Assembly (NCBI GenBank): GCA_001873065.1
Contig: MNYM01000035.1
Span: forward strand, 186,001 to 250,000
Direction: 5' to 3'
Length of the DNA: 64,000 nt
Source: Flavobacteriaceae bacterium CG2_30_31_66
Lineage (GTDB): Bacteria > Bacteroidota > Bacteroidia > Flavobacteriales > Flavobacteriaceae
Part shown: positions 1 to 10,531 of the stretch, piece after piece
Layout of the letters: each line of letters begins with the position of its first letter
Position numbering within the stretch: the stretch's first letter is position 1
The notes under the pieces: generated by a model
Told to the model about the DNA's origin: nothing
What the model saw: only the letters and a program-made list of their open reading frames with translations
Databases searched by the model: none
Program-made: the position numbers and the translations under genes

Positions 1-1610
1 CCATTTGTTGCAGAATACGTTGGTTCGCCCTTGATGGTTTGTTCCAACAACTTTAATTTTTCTCCTAAAAGTCCCCAACGAATCAAATCGTGTTTTCTCA
101 AAGCTTCAAAAGTCAATTCTCTAAAACGTTCATCCACTATTTCTTCGAAGAAATTTTGTTTTGATGAAATCGCTAAAGGTTTTGCAATAGCAATTGGCAA
201 CAAACCAGCACGCTGTCTAACTTGGTCTAAATATTGAATACCAAGTGCTGATGGTGCTCCATTTACTTCATTATCAGCTTCAGCATACATTAATAAAATA
301 TCTGCATATCTTAACACTGGGAAATTGATATTTGTAAAGTTTTTAAAAATTCCTCCTTGTTCTAAAATTATATATGCTTCTTGCGAACCAGGAGCAGGTT
401 TTGCATTTGGGGCTAAATCAGCAAAGTTTGCAGGTTCCCATCTTCTATATTTTCCTGGTACGAATTGTGCAGCTAATGGATTTGTAACCGCAATTGCGTC
501 TCCAGTAGCTGTAAATTGATATCCTGGAATATTCCATGCTTTTCTGATGCTGTCTTTATTAGCTTCATACGAATTTTTTAAAAGAGAAGTGGTATTGAAA
601 CCTCCAAAAGCAAAAGGATAGCCAGGTTGACCACCTCCAAAAGCAAAAGGAATTCCATTTACTTCTCCTATTCTTCCATCAGTGGTAAGACCTCTATCTC
701 TAAGATATCTAAAAGAAATTTCAAAAATAGATTCATTGATATCATAGGTACTTTGGATGTAGTTTAAAAAATGTTTTCTATATCCATCTGAAGTAACAAT
801 AATTTTAGTGTCTCCATTCCCGTCAACAGTAGTTTTTGTTGATGAAGGGGTTAAACCATGAACTCCAGAATTGATAATAATAGCACATTGTTCTTTGGCA
901 AGTGCATATTTTGATTTGTCATTCAATGGATATCCAGCCATTTTTAAATACACTCGTGCTAATAAACCATGAGCTGCCATTTTTGACGCACGCCCTTGAA
1001 CATAGCCAGATTCTCCTGCCGTTAAAAGGTGTTCAGAAGCGAATGTATAATCTTTAATGATTTGACCATACAATTCTTCTAAAGAAGAAACAGGTAAATT
1101 ATTGGCTGATTGATCTTTTGTAGATGTTAACGGCATTGGCACTTTTTCATACCAATTTACCAAAAGGGAATAGGCATGAGCTCTTAAAAATAATGCTTCT
1201 GCTAGTAGTCTATTGTATTCTTCTTGATCTTCAAAACTATCTTTTTTCAATTGTTCGTTGAAAAGATTGCAAAGATTTATTATTTTATAAAGACTAGTCC
1301 AAGTGGTTAAAACATAATTGTCTGAAGGTGTGTGTCTGTATAAACCAACTGTCCAAGCTTCGTTGAAACGTCTGTTATAAAATCCTTCATCAGTTCCAGA
1401 TTCCATGATGATACTGATGTTATTACCATACAATTGATCTGTGGCAAAAACTGAATAAATCCCTGCAAGTGCAATTTCTGCCTCTACAGCATTTGTGTAA
1501 AATTGATCAATACCAAGAGTTGATTCTGGCTGTAAATCTAAATAGTTATCACAACTTGTGAGCCCTACAGCTAAAGAAACAGCACATATAATTAGTTTAA
1601 ATTTTTTCAT
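1..1610 (-). CDS. SusD/RagB-family glycan-binding outer-membrane lipoprotein (3' end cut by window edge)
   Basis: A frame open from the ATG at 1610 to the left edge gives 536 codons, so the last stretch of the protein is missing. The N-terminus is a lipoprotein signal (MKKFKLIICAVSLAVGLTSC, lipid cysteine at residue 20) followed by DNYLDLQPES, typical of SusD proteins. Further on are the family segments ALFLRAHAYSLLVNWY, RADILLMYAEADNEV-like (here LRYADILLMYAEADNEV) and EERFRELTFE-like (here DERFRELTFEALRKHDLIRWG). SusD proteins cap the SusC channel on the cell surface and bind the oligosaccharide. It lies 27 bp after the SusC gene and is surely co-transcribed. The substrate is inferred from the adjacent uronate operon to be a polyuronide such as pectin. 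Not recognised beyond the family level. Confidence 0.93.
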   Translation of the reverse strand, partial: MKKFKLIICAVSLAVGLTSCDNYLDLQPESTLGIDQFYTNAVEAEIALAGIYSVFATDQLYGNNISIIMESGTDEGFYNRRFNEAWTVGLYRHTPSDNYVLTTWTSLYKIINLCNLFNEQLKKDSFEDQEEYNRLLAEALFLRAHAYSLLVNWYEKVPMPLTSTKDQSANNLPVSSLEELYGQIIKDYTFASEHLLTAGESGYVQGRASKMAAHGLLARVYLKMAGYPLNDKSKYALAKEQCAIIINSGVHGLTPSSTKTTVDGNGDTKIIVTSDGYRKHFLNYIQSTYDINESIFEISFRYLRDRGLTTDGRIGEVNGIPFAFGGGQPGYPFAFGGFNTTSLLKNSYEANKDSIRKAWNIPGYQFTATGDAIAVTNPLAAQFVPGKYRRWEPANFADLAPNAKPAPGSQEAYIILEQGGIFKNFTNINFPVLRYADILLMYAEADNEVNGAPSALGIQYLDQVRQRAGLLPIAIAKPLAISSKQNFFEEIVDERFRELTFEALRKHDLIRWGLLGEKLKLLEQTIKGEPTYSATN

Positions 1611-1637
1611 TTTGTTGAAATTTTAAAGTTGTATTTA

Positions 1638-4600
1638 TTAAAAGGAAATGTTTAATCCTGCCATGATCGTTACACTTTGAGGATATGCAGACCAATCAAG
1701 ATTTGGAGTTAATGCGCCTTGTCTTCCTACTGATACATCAGGATTGTACCCTCTGTAATTTGTCCAAGTATATAAGTTTTGTCCTTGCAAAAAGACTCTT
1801 AAACTCTTAACTTTCAATGATTTAACTAAGTCATCTGAAAACGTGTATCCTAAAGAAACAGTACTTAGTCTTAAAAAAGAACCATCTTCAACATATCTAT
1901 CATCAATAAGATTTCCTTCTGGTGGTCTTCCAAATACTCTATTGTATACAGGTGTATTGATATTAGTATCTGTATTTGTTGGTGACCAAGCATTTAACAA
2001 TTCAGGAAAACCACTATCTCTTCTAGCTCTTGGTACTGTAAAAACAGATCTATTGGCGTTTAAAACATCGAAACCATAAGACCATTGTAATAAAATTTGA
2101 GCGTCAAAATTACCTATGGTAAATGAATTACTTAAACCCCCAAAGTGTTTTGGTTGCGTATTTCCAATAATAACTCTATCTAATTGATTGATAGTTCCAT
2201 CTCCATTTTGGTCAACAAATTTTACACTTCCAGGTGCAACAGGCAATGCTCCGTTATCTGGGATTCCATCTTTAAGACGAGAAATTTGAAGTGCATTGTC
2301 AAAAATAAAATCGTCTGCTTGATAAATGCCATCAAACCGAAGTCCGTAAATCATTCCAACTGGCTGTCCAACTCTTGTGATATATTGAAATTCTGTACCT
2401 GATTCCCAACTCCATTGTGGGTCAACTAAAATTTCTGTTTGACCATTGTTCAATGCCAATGTTTTATTTCTGTTGAAAGAAATATTGAAAGAAGTTGTCC
2501 AACTAAAATTATCTTTTTCGATATTTTTTGTGTTTAAGTTAAACTCTAAACCTCTATTTTGAACTTTTCCAATATTTTGTTGAATTCTTTGAAATCCTGT
2601 ATGAGGAGCAACCTCAGCATTCAACAATAAATCGCTCGTAATTTTATTATAAAAATCTATGGTTCCGCTAATTTTATCATTAAAAAATCCAAAATCAAGT
2701 CCAATGTTTAATTGTGATGTAGTTTCCCATTTCAAATCTGGCACTCCTAAATTACTTTGAAAAGCGCCTGGTACAAATCCTTGACCTGAACCCCAAACGT
2801 AACCACTTGTGTTATCAATGTCTAATTGGCTAAAAGAATCGAAATCTCCAATTCTGTTATTTCCACTAAGACCCCATCCAGCTCTTAATTTCGCTTGAGA
2901 TAAATACCCTAAATCTTTTGCAAAATCTTCTCTATCAATTCTCCAAGCACCAGAAACAGAAGGAAAATATCCCCATCTATTAGCTTTGTTAAATTTGGAT
3001 GACCCATCAGCTCTCATGATTGCCTTGAAATAATACCGATAATTGTAGTTGTACTCAAATCTTGAGAAATAAGAAAGTAATCTATTTCCTGATGCTACCG
3101 TTTGTGGAATTGAAGGAGCAATTCCTAAACCTAGCTTATCAATTCCAAAAATATCTGTGGGTATTTGAGCATTTTTAAGGAATGTTGAGGTAAAAGTTCT
3201 GTCTTGTAATTCAAAACCAACAAGAGCATTTATTTTATGGTTTTTAATTTTTTTATTAAAATCTATGGTATTGGAGGTAGAAAGTGTTTGAAATTGTCTT
3301 TGAGTAATTGAACCATTCACACCATCAATTCCTCTAGTACCTTGTTGTGTATCTTTCCCAAAAAAGACCGATGTTTTTCTGGTATCAATTTGATAGTTTA
3401 CCGTTGAATTGAAGGCAAATTCATCAGAAAAATTATGAATCAAATTGGCATTTCCTCTGATCACATCTGATCGATCTTGTCTGTCAGTATTTACCAAGTT
3501 TTTTACTGGATCAAAGAAATTGTTTTGATTTGGATCATTGGGGTCAATTCCTCCAGGCAATAAATCGTCAGAATTGATTGGGTCTATTGGTCTAAAAATG
3601 ATAGCGTCTCTAATTACGCTGCTAAATCTATCCGCAGAAACATTTAACCCATTTCTGTTGGAAAATGAATATTGAAGTTGTCCTCTAAACTTCGTTTTTT
3701 TACTAATATCATGATTAAGCCTAAGGTTATTGATAATTTTCTTAAATCCGGTGTTGATTAAAGTTCCTTTTTGATCTAAATATTCTGAGGAATAATAAAA
3801 ATTTGTCTTTTCATTTCCTCCACTAAAATTCAAATTGTATTGGTCAATATTTCCAAGTGTAAAAATTTCATCTTGCCAATTGGTACCTGTCATATTTCTA
3901 TAATCTTCAGGATTTCCCCAAGTATTATAAAAATCATCTGTTATTCTACCTGGTTGATAATTATCCAATGCAAAGGCTGCTGCCTCTTGGTATTTTACAT
4001 ATTGATATGGATTTAAAACATCTAATTTTCTTGGAATAAACTGAATACTGTTCGAAATTTTTAAATTAATCGCAGTTTTTCCATCTTTTCTTCCTTCTTT
4101 GGTGGTGGTGATGATAATTCCGTTTGCACCTCTCGAACCATAAATAGCAGTTGCAGAAGCGTCTTTTAATACATCAAAAGACGCAATATCATCGGTACTA
4201 ATACTTGCTGGATCAAAATCTTCTAAAGGAATTCCGTCAACTACATATAATGGAGAATTATCTCCTGTGATAGAATTTCCTCCACGAATTACTATATTTA
4301 GAGCAGCTCCTGGAGTACCATCAACACTTGATACTTGCAATCCAGAAATTCTTCCTGCTAAGGCTTGATCAAAGTTTGCAGTAGCCGTGTTTTCAAGGTC
4401 TTTGACTTTAACACTTGCAATAGCACTTGTCAATTCTTTTTTGTTTTTGCTTCCATAACCAACAACGACGATTTCCTCTAGTTGCTGTGTTTCTGAATCT
4501 AAGGCGATATTGAATGTGGCATTTTTATTGACAGTTACTTCTTTCTTTTTATATCCTAAATACATAAAAACCAAAATATCAGAATCTTTTATGGCTTCTA

Positions 4601-4778
4601 AAACAAACTTTCCATCAAAATCGGTTGAAGTTCCTTTAGTGGTGTTTTTGACAGAAATGGATACACCTGGTAATATTTCGCCTGTTGTGCTTGTTACAGT
4701 TCCTTGGATTTTTCGTTGTGCAGAAACATCCATGAAACTTAAAACACATAGTAGTATAAAAATTAGTATTTTTTTCAT
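1638..4778 (-). CDS. SusC/RagA-family TonB-linked outer-membrane receptor
   Basis: 1046 residues. Signal peptide at 1-20 (cleavage after DVSAQ), then a carboxypeptidase-regulatory-like domain (about 23-95, IQGTVTSTTGEILPGVSISV), the TonB-box-like LEEIVVVGYG near residue 100, a plug domain with GGNSITGDNSPLYVVDGIP and VLKDASATAIYGSRGANG, and a long beta barrel ending in an aromatic residue (AGLNISF). This is the full SusC architecture and usual length. It imports oligosaccharides across the outer membrane using TonB energy, together with SusD, which follows directly downstream. The start lies 15 bp after the stop of the upstream surface lipoprotein, so all three genes form one operon. Confidence 0.97.
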   Translation of the reverse strand: MKKILIFILLCVLSFMDVSAQRKIQGTVTSTTGEILPGVSISVKNTTKGTSTDFDGKFVLEAIKDSDILVFMYLGYKKKEVTVNKNATFNIALDSETQQLEEIVVVGYGSKNKKELTSAIASVKVKDLENTATANFDQALAGRISGLQVSSVDGTPGAALNIVIRGGNSITGDNSPLYVVDGIPLEDFDPASISTDDIASFDVLKDASATAIYGSRGANGIIITTTKEGRKDGKTAINLKISNSIQFIPRKLDVLNPYQYVKYQEAAAFALDNYQPGRITDDFYNTWGNPEDYRNMTGTNWQDEIFTLGNIDQYNLNFSGGNEKTNFYYSSEYLDQKGTLINTGFKKIINNLRLNHDISKKTKFRGQLQYSFSNRNGLNVSADRFSSVIRDAIIFRPIDPINSDDLLPGGIDPNDPNQNNFFDPVKNLVNTDRQDRSDVIRGNANLIHNFSDEFAFNSTVNYQIDTRKTSVFFGKDTQQGTRGIDGVNGSITQRQFQTLSTSNTIDFNKKIKNHKINALVGFELQDRTFTSTFLKNAQIPTDIFGIDKLGLGIAPSIPQTVASGNRLLSYFSRFEYNYNYRYYFKAIMRADGSSKFNKANRWGYFPSVSGAWRIDREDFAKDLGYLSQAKLRAGWGLSGNNRIGDFDSFSQLDIDNTSGYVWGSGQGFVPGAFQSNLGVPDLKWETTSQLNIGLDFGFFNDKISGTIDFYNKITSDLLLNAEVAPHTGFQRIQQNIGKVQNRGLEFNLNTKNIEKDNFSWTTSFNISFNRNKTLALNNGQTEILVDPQWSWESGTEFQYITRVGQPVGMIYGLRFDGIYQADDFIFDNALQISRLKDGIPDNGALPVAPGSVKFVDQNGDGTINQLDRVIIGNTQPKHFGGLSNSFTIGNFDAQILLQWSYGFDVLNANRSVFTVPRARRDSGFPELLNAWSPTNTDTNINTPVYNRVFGRPPEGNLIDDRYVEDGSFLRLSTVSLGYTFSDDLVKSLKVKSLRVFLQGQNLYTWTNYRGYNPDVSVGRQGALTPNLDWSAYPQSVTIMAGLNISF

Positions 4779-4793
4779 CTTGATTTTGGTTGA

Positions 4794-6317
4794 TTATTGT
4801 TCTGTTGCTTTGTAATGTAGATCAGAAATTATAAATCTTCCTGATCTTCCTGTTGCTCCACTTATTGTTCCGTCGAAATAAGAGTTGAATTTGAATTTGA
4901 GTGTAAAATTCTTTTCGTTTTTAAAAGGATTTAAATCAAACTCGCATCTTACCCATTTTCCGTCAGCATTTCTCGACGAATTTTTTTTGCCATCTGGATT
5001 GGCTCCTTTTTGATCTCCTGGATAAGGGGTACCTATGAATGGAGTGCCTGTGTTCGCGTTAATCAAACAAGAAATATCATCGTTAATTTTTGTCCAAGAG
5101 GCGGTGCTATTATTACCAGTATAATCTGTTGACATGTATATTTCTAAATCTGTGGGAGTTCTTCCGTCTTGCATATATTCAACAAAGACATTAGAGGTAT
5201 AGAAAACCGCTTTTAAGTCAAAACCTAGTTTGAATTGTGATAAATCTTGAGAGTTGATAATGACATCTGATTCGTGAGGTGTTGAAACGTTTCCAACTAC
5301 CGCATTGGTTACAATTGCTTTTTTGCCATTTATTTTAGGCAAAGAAGTATCTAAATTTGCTAATGGAGAAGAGGCTTGTTGTATCCAAACTAAGTTTGTT
5401 GGAATATTTCCAGCTCTTATAATTTCGGTACTGTAACCATATAGTTTATTGTTTGCTTGTAACGTTGGGTAAAAAAAGTACTTTGTTTGTTTCGGTAAAT
5501 TAACAGGTGTTAGTGACGCAACTAACATCAAAAAGCTTTGGCCTTTGAAACTAGTAATTTCGCCACTTATGTTACTAATTACATTTACTCCTGGATAAAT
5601 AGTATCATTATCAACAGTTGTGTAACCAGCTTTTAAAGATATTTCTCCTGTTTGAGAATTAATAGTTAGTTTGTCTTCATCCGAACTCAATTGAAAAGTT
5701 ACTGCTGGATTTCCTGTTATTAAAAATGGTTTGGTGGTTTTTGAGTTTTGACCAACGACAAGATTTTGTGCTAGTGGTGAGTATAATAAATTGGTTACCA
5801 ATTGAGGGCCAATGGTAATTTTAAATACATCTGTAAATAGCGTATTGAACGTAGTTTCTTTTTGAGTTGTAGATACGTTTATGGTAAAATAATACGTTCC
5901 AATATCAAAATTATTATTATCTGCAATGGTAATTTTTCCACTGTTGGTATAATCAACAACTGTGTAAGTTGTAACCTCAACACCATTGGAAAAATAATAA
6001 TTTTCTGGTTCTAAAGGTTTTTCAATTACCTCTGGATTTTGAATACTGACATCTTTCATGAAAGATGCATCCAATGTTGTTCCATCTTCTTTTCTTGCTG
6101 AAACAATTTCAAAAGTTGGCATTAAATTGTCTGTGTCGATGGTTGGTACGTTAGACCGTAAAGAAGAGAATTCTCTTGCGTTCGCAATTTCTTGATACGC
6201 CAAGTTTTTAGGAGCTTGCTTATTATCAAGCAACATTGACTCTGAAATTCCATCATCTTTACATTGAGCAAAAACAATAAGAATAATAATAATTGACAGT
6301 TTAAAATATTTTTTCAT
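4794..6317 (-). CDS. Surface-exported lipoprotein, candidate surface glycan-binding protein of the SusCD locus
   Basis: 507 residues. Lipoprotein signal with the lipid cysteine at residue 19 (LIVFAQC) followed by KDDG, a strong match to the Bacteroidetes lipoprotein export signal (Cys-K-D/E-D/E), so outer-surface display is likely. The middle (about 170-260) looks like Ig/cadherin-like beta sandwiches (SPLAQNLVVGQNSKTT, INSQTGEISLKAG); the C-terminal half (about 330-507) resembles a lectin-like jelly roll (KWVRCEFDLNPF, GRFIISDLHYKA). I do not recognise a named family with certainty. It is the first gene of the lipoprotein-susC-susD operon, after a 145-bp gap from the regulator genes. Glycan binding is inferred from context and architecture, not from a known binding motif. 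Confidence 0.75.
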   Translation of the reverse strand: MKKYFKLSIIIILIVFAQCKDDGISESMLLDNKQAPKNLAYQEIANAREFSSLRSNVPTIDTDNLMPTFEIVSARKEDGTTLDASFMKDVSIQNPEVIEKPLEPENYYFSNGVEVTTYTVVDYTNSGKITIADNNNFDIGTYYFTINVSTTQKETTFNTLFTDVFKITIGPQLVTNLLYSPLAQNLVVGQNSKTTKPFLITGNPAVTFQLSSDEDKLTINSQTGEISLKAGYTTVDNDTIYPGVNVISNISGEITSFKGQSFLMLVASLTPVNLPKQTKYFFYPTLQANNKLYGYSTEIIRAGNIPTNLVWIQQASSPLANLDTSLPKINGKKAIVTNAVVGNVSTPHESDVIINSQDLSQFKLGFDLKAVFYTSNVFVEYMQDGRTPTDLEIYMSTDYTGNNSTASWTKINDDISCLINANTGTPFIGTPYPGDQKGANPDGKKNSSRNADGKWVRCEFDLNPFKNEKNFTLKFKFNSYFDGTISGATGRSGRFIISDLHYKATEQ

Positions 6318-6462
6318 AAAAATACTATTTAATGATTTTAAAAAAAAAGAATCCTAAAATTAGCATTCCTTGTACAGCAAAATTGATGAATAATTTGAGT
6401 TGAAAGGGGGTTTAAATAATTATAAATGGAGGGGTATATTGTGATATTGATTTATAAAAACC

Positions 6463-9400
6463 CTAAGTTTTGTTGATTTTACGATACTCAGAAGGAGTCA
6501 TGTGAAATAATTCATTGAAACATTTTCTAAAATATTTTATATCATTAAAACCAATATCATAGACAATATTTTTTACAGGCAAGTCTGTTTTTTGTAATAA
6601 TTGACAGGCTTTTTTTAGTCTCACTGTTCTTATAAATTCTGAAATTGATTGACCTGTTAATATTTTAATTTTTCTGTAAAGCAATGATTGACTCATGAAC
6701 ATTTTTTCAGTGAAACTATTCACATTAAAATCAGGATTTGCGAAATTTTCTTCAATAATTTGCATGGCTTTGTGCAAGAATTCTTCATCTGCAGAAACTA
6801 CTGTAATTTCTTTGGGTTCAATTAAAATGTCTTTTTTAAACTTTTCGATTAAACTTTTTCTGGAGTTTAGGATGTTATTTACTTGCAGTTTTAAGGTTTC
6901 TGCATTGAATGGTTTGGTGATATAAATATCTGCACCTGTTTCATAGCCCTTTTTTTGAACCTTTGAGGATGTTCTTGCTGTAAGCATAATCACAGGAATA
7001 TGGCTTGTTCTGATATCGGATTTTAAATTTTCGCACATTTCTAAACCATCCATTTCTGGCATCATTAAATCGCTTACAATTACATCAACATCATGATTTC
7101 GAGAAAACTCCAATCCTTCAATACCATTCGATGCTAAAATCACATTGAATGAATCTTTAAAAATTTCGTAGATAAAGTTTCGAACTTCATTGTTATCTTC
7201 TACTATTAAAATGGTGTGCAATTGGGCATTTATTTCAAAATTATTCGAAACCGATTTTGTTCTTACCCAACCTGGTTTTACATCAGCAAAACCATCATAA
7301 TCATTAAAATCATTTTCAATATCCTCAAAATTTTCAGTCCCATCAATTTCAGTTTCTTTGAAATGCGAATTTCCAGAAAGCAACGAAATTGTAAATACGG
7401 TTCCTTTATTTATTTTGCTTTTTACAGTAATTTTACCATGATGCAACTCAACAATATCTTTGGCCAATGCCAATCCAACTCCTGTACCTGATCTGTATTC
7501 ATTTTTTTGTCCTAGTTGAAAATAGCGGTCAAAAATATTTTCTAAATCTTCTGATGGAATTCCCTTTCCGGTATTTGAAATGATAATTTCTATGTTTGAT
7601 TTGCTTTGCAAAGCATATTTAATTTTTATTGATATAATTCCACTTTTCGGGGTAAATTTAAACGCATTTGATAAGATATTTAAAACAACTTTTTTCATTT
7701 CAATTTTATCAAACCAAACATCATTGATTTCTTCAGAGATACGCAATTTATAATGAATATTTCTTCTAGCTGCCAATTCTTCAAAAGCCAGTTTACAATC
7801 TTCAAAGAACTTTTTTAAATCAATTTTTTTGGCAGAAATGGTCAACTTTCCAGCTTCACTTTTTCTAAAGTCCAATAACTGATTGATGAGTTCTAAAAGC
7901 GTTTTTGCATTTCGATACATTAAATCGAGCTTTTTTTGAACTTCTTCACCTACTTTATTTTCTTTGATTAGTTGTTCTAAAGGCCCTATAATTAAGGTTA
8001 AAGGTGTTCTAAAATCGTGAGAAATATTGGTAAATAATTGCAATTTTAGTTTGTTAATTTCTTTCAACTGATCCTTATCCAAACGTTCTTGCTCTAAATC
8101 GTGTTTGTTTTTTATTCTTAAAACCTCGTACTTTCTGATCAACCAAAACAATGAAAAAATCACTAAAAAATAAAAACTATATGCCCAATACGTTTCCCAA
8201 AAAGCTCTTTTTATTGCTAGCTTAAATGATACTTGATTTTGTGCAATCCAATCGCCTTCTGTATTGGAAGCTTTTACTTTAAAAGTATAATTTCCGGGTT
8301 TTAAATTGGTATAGGATGCGGTTTTTTTGTTCCCAACATAGTTCCAACTTTCTTCAAATCCTTCTAAAATATATGCGTACATTATTTTTGTGGGTTTTGA
8401 ATAATCTAAAGCGATATACTCAATATTAAAATAATTTTGATCGTGTTCTAATACCAAGTCTTTGCTTGAGTTTAAAAATGCGTTTTCGGAATTATTTCTG
8501 AGTTGAAATGAAGTTATAGTAATTGGTGGAATAAATTGATCTTGCTCAATTTTTTGGGGGTTGAAATAGGTAAATCCCTCAATACCTCCAAATAGCAAAT
8601 CGCCTTCTTTTGTTTTTAGACTGGCATTAAAATTAAATTCATTACTCTGCAATCCATCTTCCTGTTTGAAGTTTTTTATTTTATTTGATTTAATATCAAT
8701 TTTACTAATTCCTTTGTTTGTACTTATCCATAAACTTCCAGAATCATCTATCAAAATACTGTGAATGAACTCGTCAATTAATCCATTGTCAAGCCCGTAT
8801 TTGATGCTTTTTTTGGAATCTAAATCATAATTATACAATCCATCACCTGCTGTTCCTATCCACAAAGTATTTTTGTCTTTAAAAATAGACGTAACTGTAT
8901 TAATTGAAAATGCACTTTTTGAATGAGTTCTAAAACTAATTTCTTGGCTCTGTTTTGTAGTCATGTTTAGCAAAAACAACCCATTATTGCTGGCAACGTA
9001 GAGATGATCTTTGTCTGCCATGATTAGTTGATAAATAAAACTTCCTATTTTTTTATTGTTTATTACGACACTAAACGTATTCGTTTTTCTATCATAAAAA
9101 TTTAATCCCCCTTCATTGGTTCCAATCCAAATATTGGTTTTATAGTCTTCAAAAAAAGTAGTTATTCTATTATCACTCAATTCATTGTACCTAATTACTT
9201 TGATGGATTGGTTTTTTTCGATAATTCTATTAACACCTCCTCCATGTGTACCAACCCAAATATCTCCATAAAAGTCTTTTAAAATTGCTTTGACATTGTT
9301 TGAACTTAAACTGTTGTTATTTTTTGGATCGTGTTTTAAAAAGCGAAATGAATTGCTTTCTTTGTTAAAAATATTAATTCCTCCACCTTCTGTTCCAATC

Positions 9401-10524
9401 CATAAATTATCAGAATCGTATTGCAAAAAAGAACTGACAACCTTATAATTGAGGTTATTTTGATTAAATCCTTCTTTATATGTCAGAAAATTATTATTGT
9501 TTTTACTGTAATAACTGATGCCTCCTGCCCAGGTTCCAACCCACAATCCATCATTGAAATCTAAGAAAATATCATATATGGAATTTTGACTTAAACTTTC
9601 TGAATTGCTAATGTTGTGGGTATATTTTGTGAGATTTTTATTTACATCTAATTTGAATAATCCAGTATACGTTCCAATCCATAAATTTTTCTTATTGTCG
9701 TGTATGATATCTCTAATAGGATCAGAAATCACTTGATTTGACTTTATTATCAAAGGTTTGAAAAATTTTTCTTCTTCGTCGAAATAAACCAATCCCTCAG
9801 TATAACCCAACAAAATTTTTCCGTCAAAATCTTCATGTAACGCTACAGAAGTGTTTAATGATAAAGTTATATTATTAGGGTAAGAAACTGAAAACCATTT
9901 ATGTACCGATTTTTTATAAACATCAATTTTGATAGTATTTGCAATAAAAACATCTCCATTTGAAGCTAATAAAACCTTTTTGATATAATTTGAACTTATA
10001 TTTCTTTGAATTTCTTTTTTAAAAGGAGTTTCCGAAAAGGTATTTTTTTGTAAATCAAAAAAATCAACACCTTCATTAGTACTAATTATTAAAAAAGTGG
10101 AGTCTTTTACAAAAATATTGGTAATTTCTTTTTCGTAATAATTCTTGTCTTTTGGGATTTTTATTCTTGTAAAATTATTGCTTTTTGGCTCATATTTGTT
10201 AAGTCCTTTTTTGGTTCCAATCCATAAGTTTCCTTTGCTATCAGAGACAATACTTGTGATCCAATTATTACTTAAACTATTAGAATCTTTTGCTCTGTAA
10301 TTGTAATTTTTAAACACATACCCATCAAACTTATTCAAACCATATCTGGTTCCAAACCACATAAATCCTTTTTTGTCTTGTGCAATACTGGTTACAGAAA
10401 TTTGTGATAAACCATCTTTGGTTGCAAAATTTTTAAATTTAATATTCCCTCTTACAGAGGTATTTTCTTGAGCTGTTAGGTTGTTAAAAACCACTAAAAG
10501 AAATAAAAAGCGTAGATTTCTCAT
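6463..10524 (-). CDS. Hybrid two-component system regulator (HTCS: periplasmic propeller sensor, histidine kinase, receiver, AraC-type DNA-binding domain)
   Basis: 1353 residues in one chain. Signal peptide at 1-18; then about 14 two-component regulator propeller blades (repeats such as DKKGFMWFGTRYGLNKFDGY, NLWIGT) to about residue 690; a Y_Y_Y domain (about 705-770, GNYTFKVKASNTEGDW); one membrane helix near 775-797; HisKA with phospho-acceptor His836 (NISHDFRTPLT); HATPase with ISNTGKGIP and GTGVGLALAKDI; a receiver with Asp1152 (VIVSDLMMPEMDG); and a C-terminal AraC helix-turn-helix (about 1250-1350, FNDIKYFRKCFNELFHMTPSEY). HTCS proteins sense oligosaccharides in the periplasm and activate the matching susC operon. 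It starts 7 bp after the lacI-type gene, so the two regulators are probably one operon. Ligand unknown, likely an oligouronide. Confidence 0.96.
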   Translation of the reverse strand: MRNLRFLFLLVVFNNLTAQENTSVRGNIKFKNFATKDGLSQISVTSIAQDKKGFMWFGTRYGLNKFDGYVFKNYNYRAKDSNSLSNNWITSIVSDSKGNLWIGTKKGLNKYEPKSNNFTRIKIPKDKNYYEKEITNIFVKDSTFLIISTNEGVDFFDLQKNTFSETPFKKEIQRNISSNYIKKVLLASNGDVFIANTIKIDVYKKSVHKWFSVSYPNNITLSLNTSVALHEDFDGKILLGYTEGLVYFDEEEKFFKPLIIKSNQVISDPIRDIIHDNKKNLWIGTYTGLFKLDVNKNLTKYTHNISNSESLSQNSIYDIFLDFNDGLWVGTWAGGISYYSKNNNNFLTYKEGFNQNNLNYKVVSSFLQYDSDNLWIGTEGGGINIFNKESNSFRFLKHDPKNNNSLSSNNVKAILKDFYGDIWVGTHGGGVNRIIEKNQSIKVIRYNELSDNRITTFFEDYKTNIWIGTNEGGLNFYDRKTNTFSVVINNKKIGSFIYQLIMADKDHLYVASNNGLFLLNMTTKQSQEISFRTHSKSAFSINTVTSIFKDKNTLWIGTAGDGLYNYDLDSKKSIKYGLDNGLIDEFIHSILIDDSGSLWISTNKGISKIDIKSNKIKNFKQEDGLQSNEFNFNASLKTKEGDLLFGGIEGFTYFNPQKIEQDQFIPPITITSFQLRNNSENAFLNSSKDLVLEHDQNYFNIEYIALDYSKPTKIMYAYILEGFEESWNYVGNKKTASYTNLKPGNYTFKVKASNTEGDWIAQNQVSFKLAIKRAFWETYWAYSFYFLVIFSLFWLIRKYEVLRIKNKHDLEQERLDKDQLKEINKLKLQLFTNISHDFRTPLTLIIGPLEQLIKENKVGEEVQKKLDLMYRNAKTLLELINQLLDFRKSEAGKLTISAKKIDLKKFFEDCKLAFEELAARRNIHYKLRISEEINDVWFDKIEMKKVVLNILSNAFKFTPKSGIISIKIKYALQSKSNIEIIISNTGKGIPSEDLENIFDRYFQLGQKNEYRSGTGVGLALAKDIVELHHGKITVKSKINKGTVFTISLLSGNSHFKETEIDGTENFEDIENDFNDYDGFADVKPGWVRTKSVSNNFEINAQLHTILIVEDNNEVRNFIYEIFKDSFNVILASNGIEGLEFSRNHDVDVIVSDLMMPEMDGLEMCENLKSDIRTSHIPVIMLTARTSSKVQKKGYETGADIYITKPFNAETLKLQVNNILNSRKSLIEKFKKDILIEPKEITVVSADEEFLHKAMQIIEENFANPDFNVNSFTEKMFMSQSLLYRKIKILTGQSISEFIRTVRLKKACQLLQKTDLPVKNIVYDIGFNDIKYFRKCFNELFHMTPSEYRKINKT

Positions 10525-10531
10525 GGGTTTC

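Noticed and set aside
4510..4815. 101-codon plus-strand frame over the start of susC
   Set aside because: Antisense to the susC signal peptide and regulatory-like domain, which are clear on the other strand.
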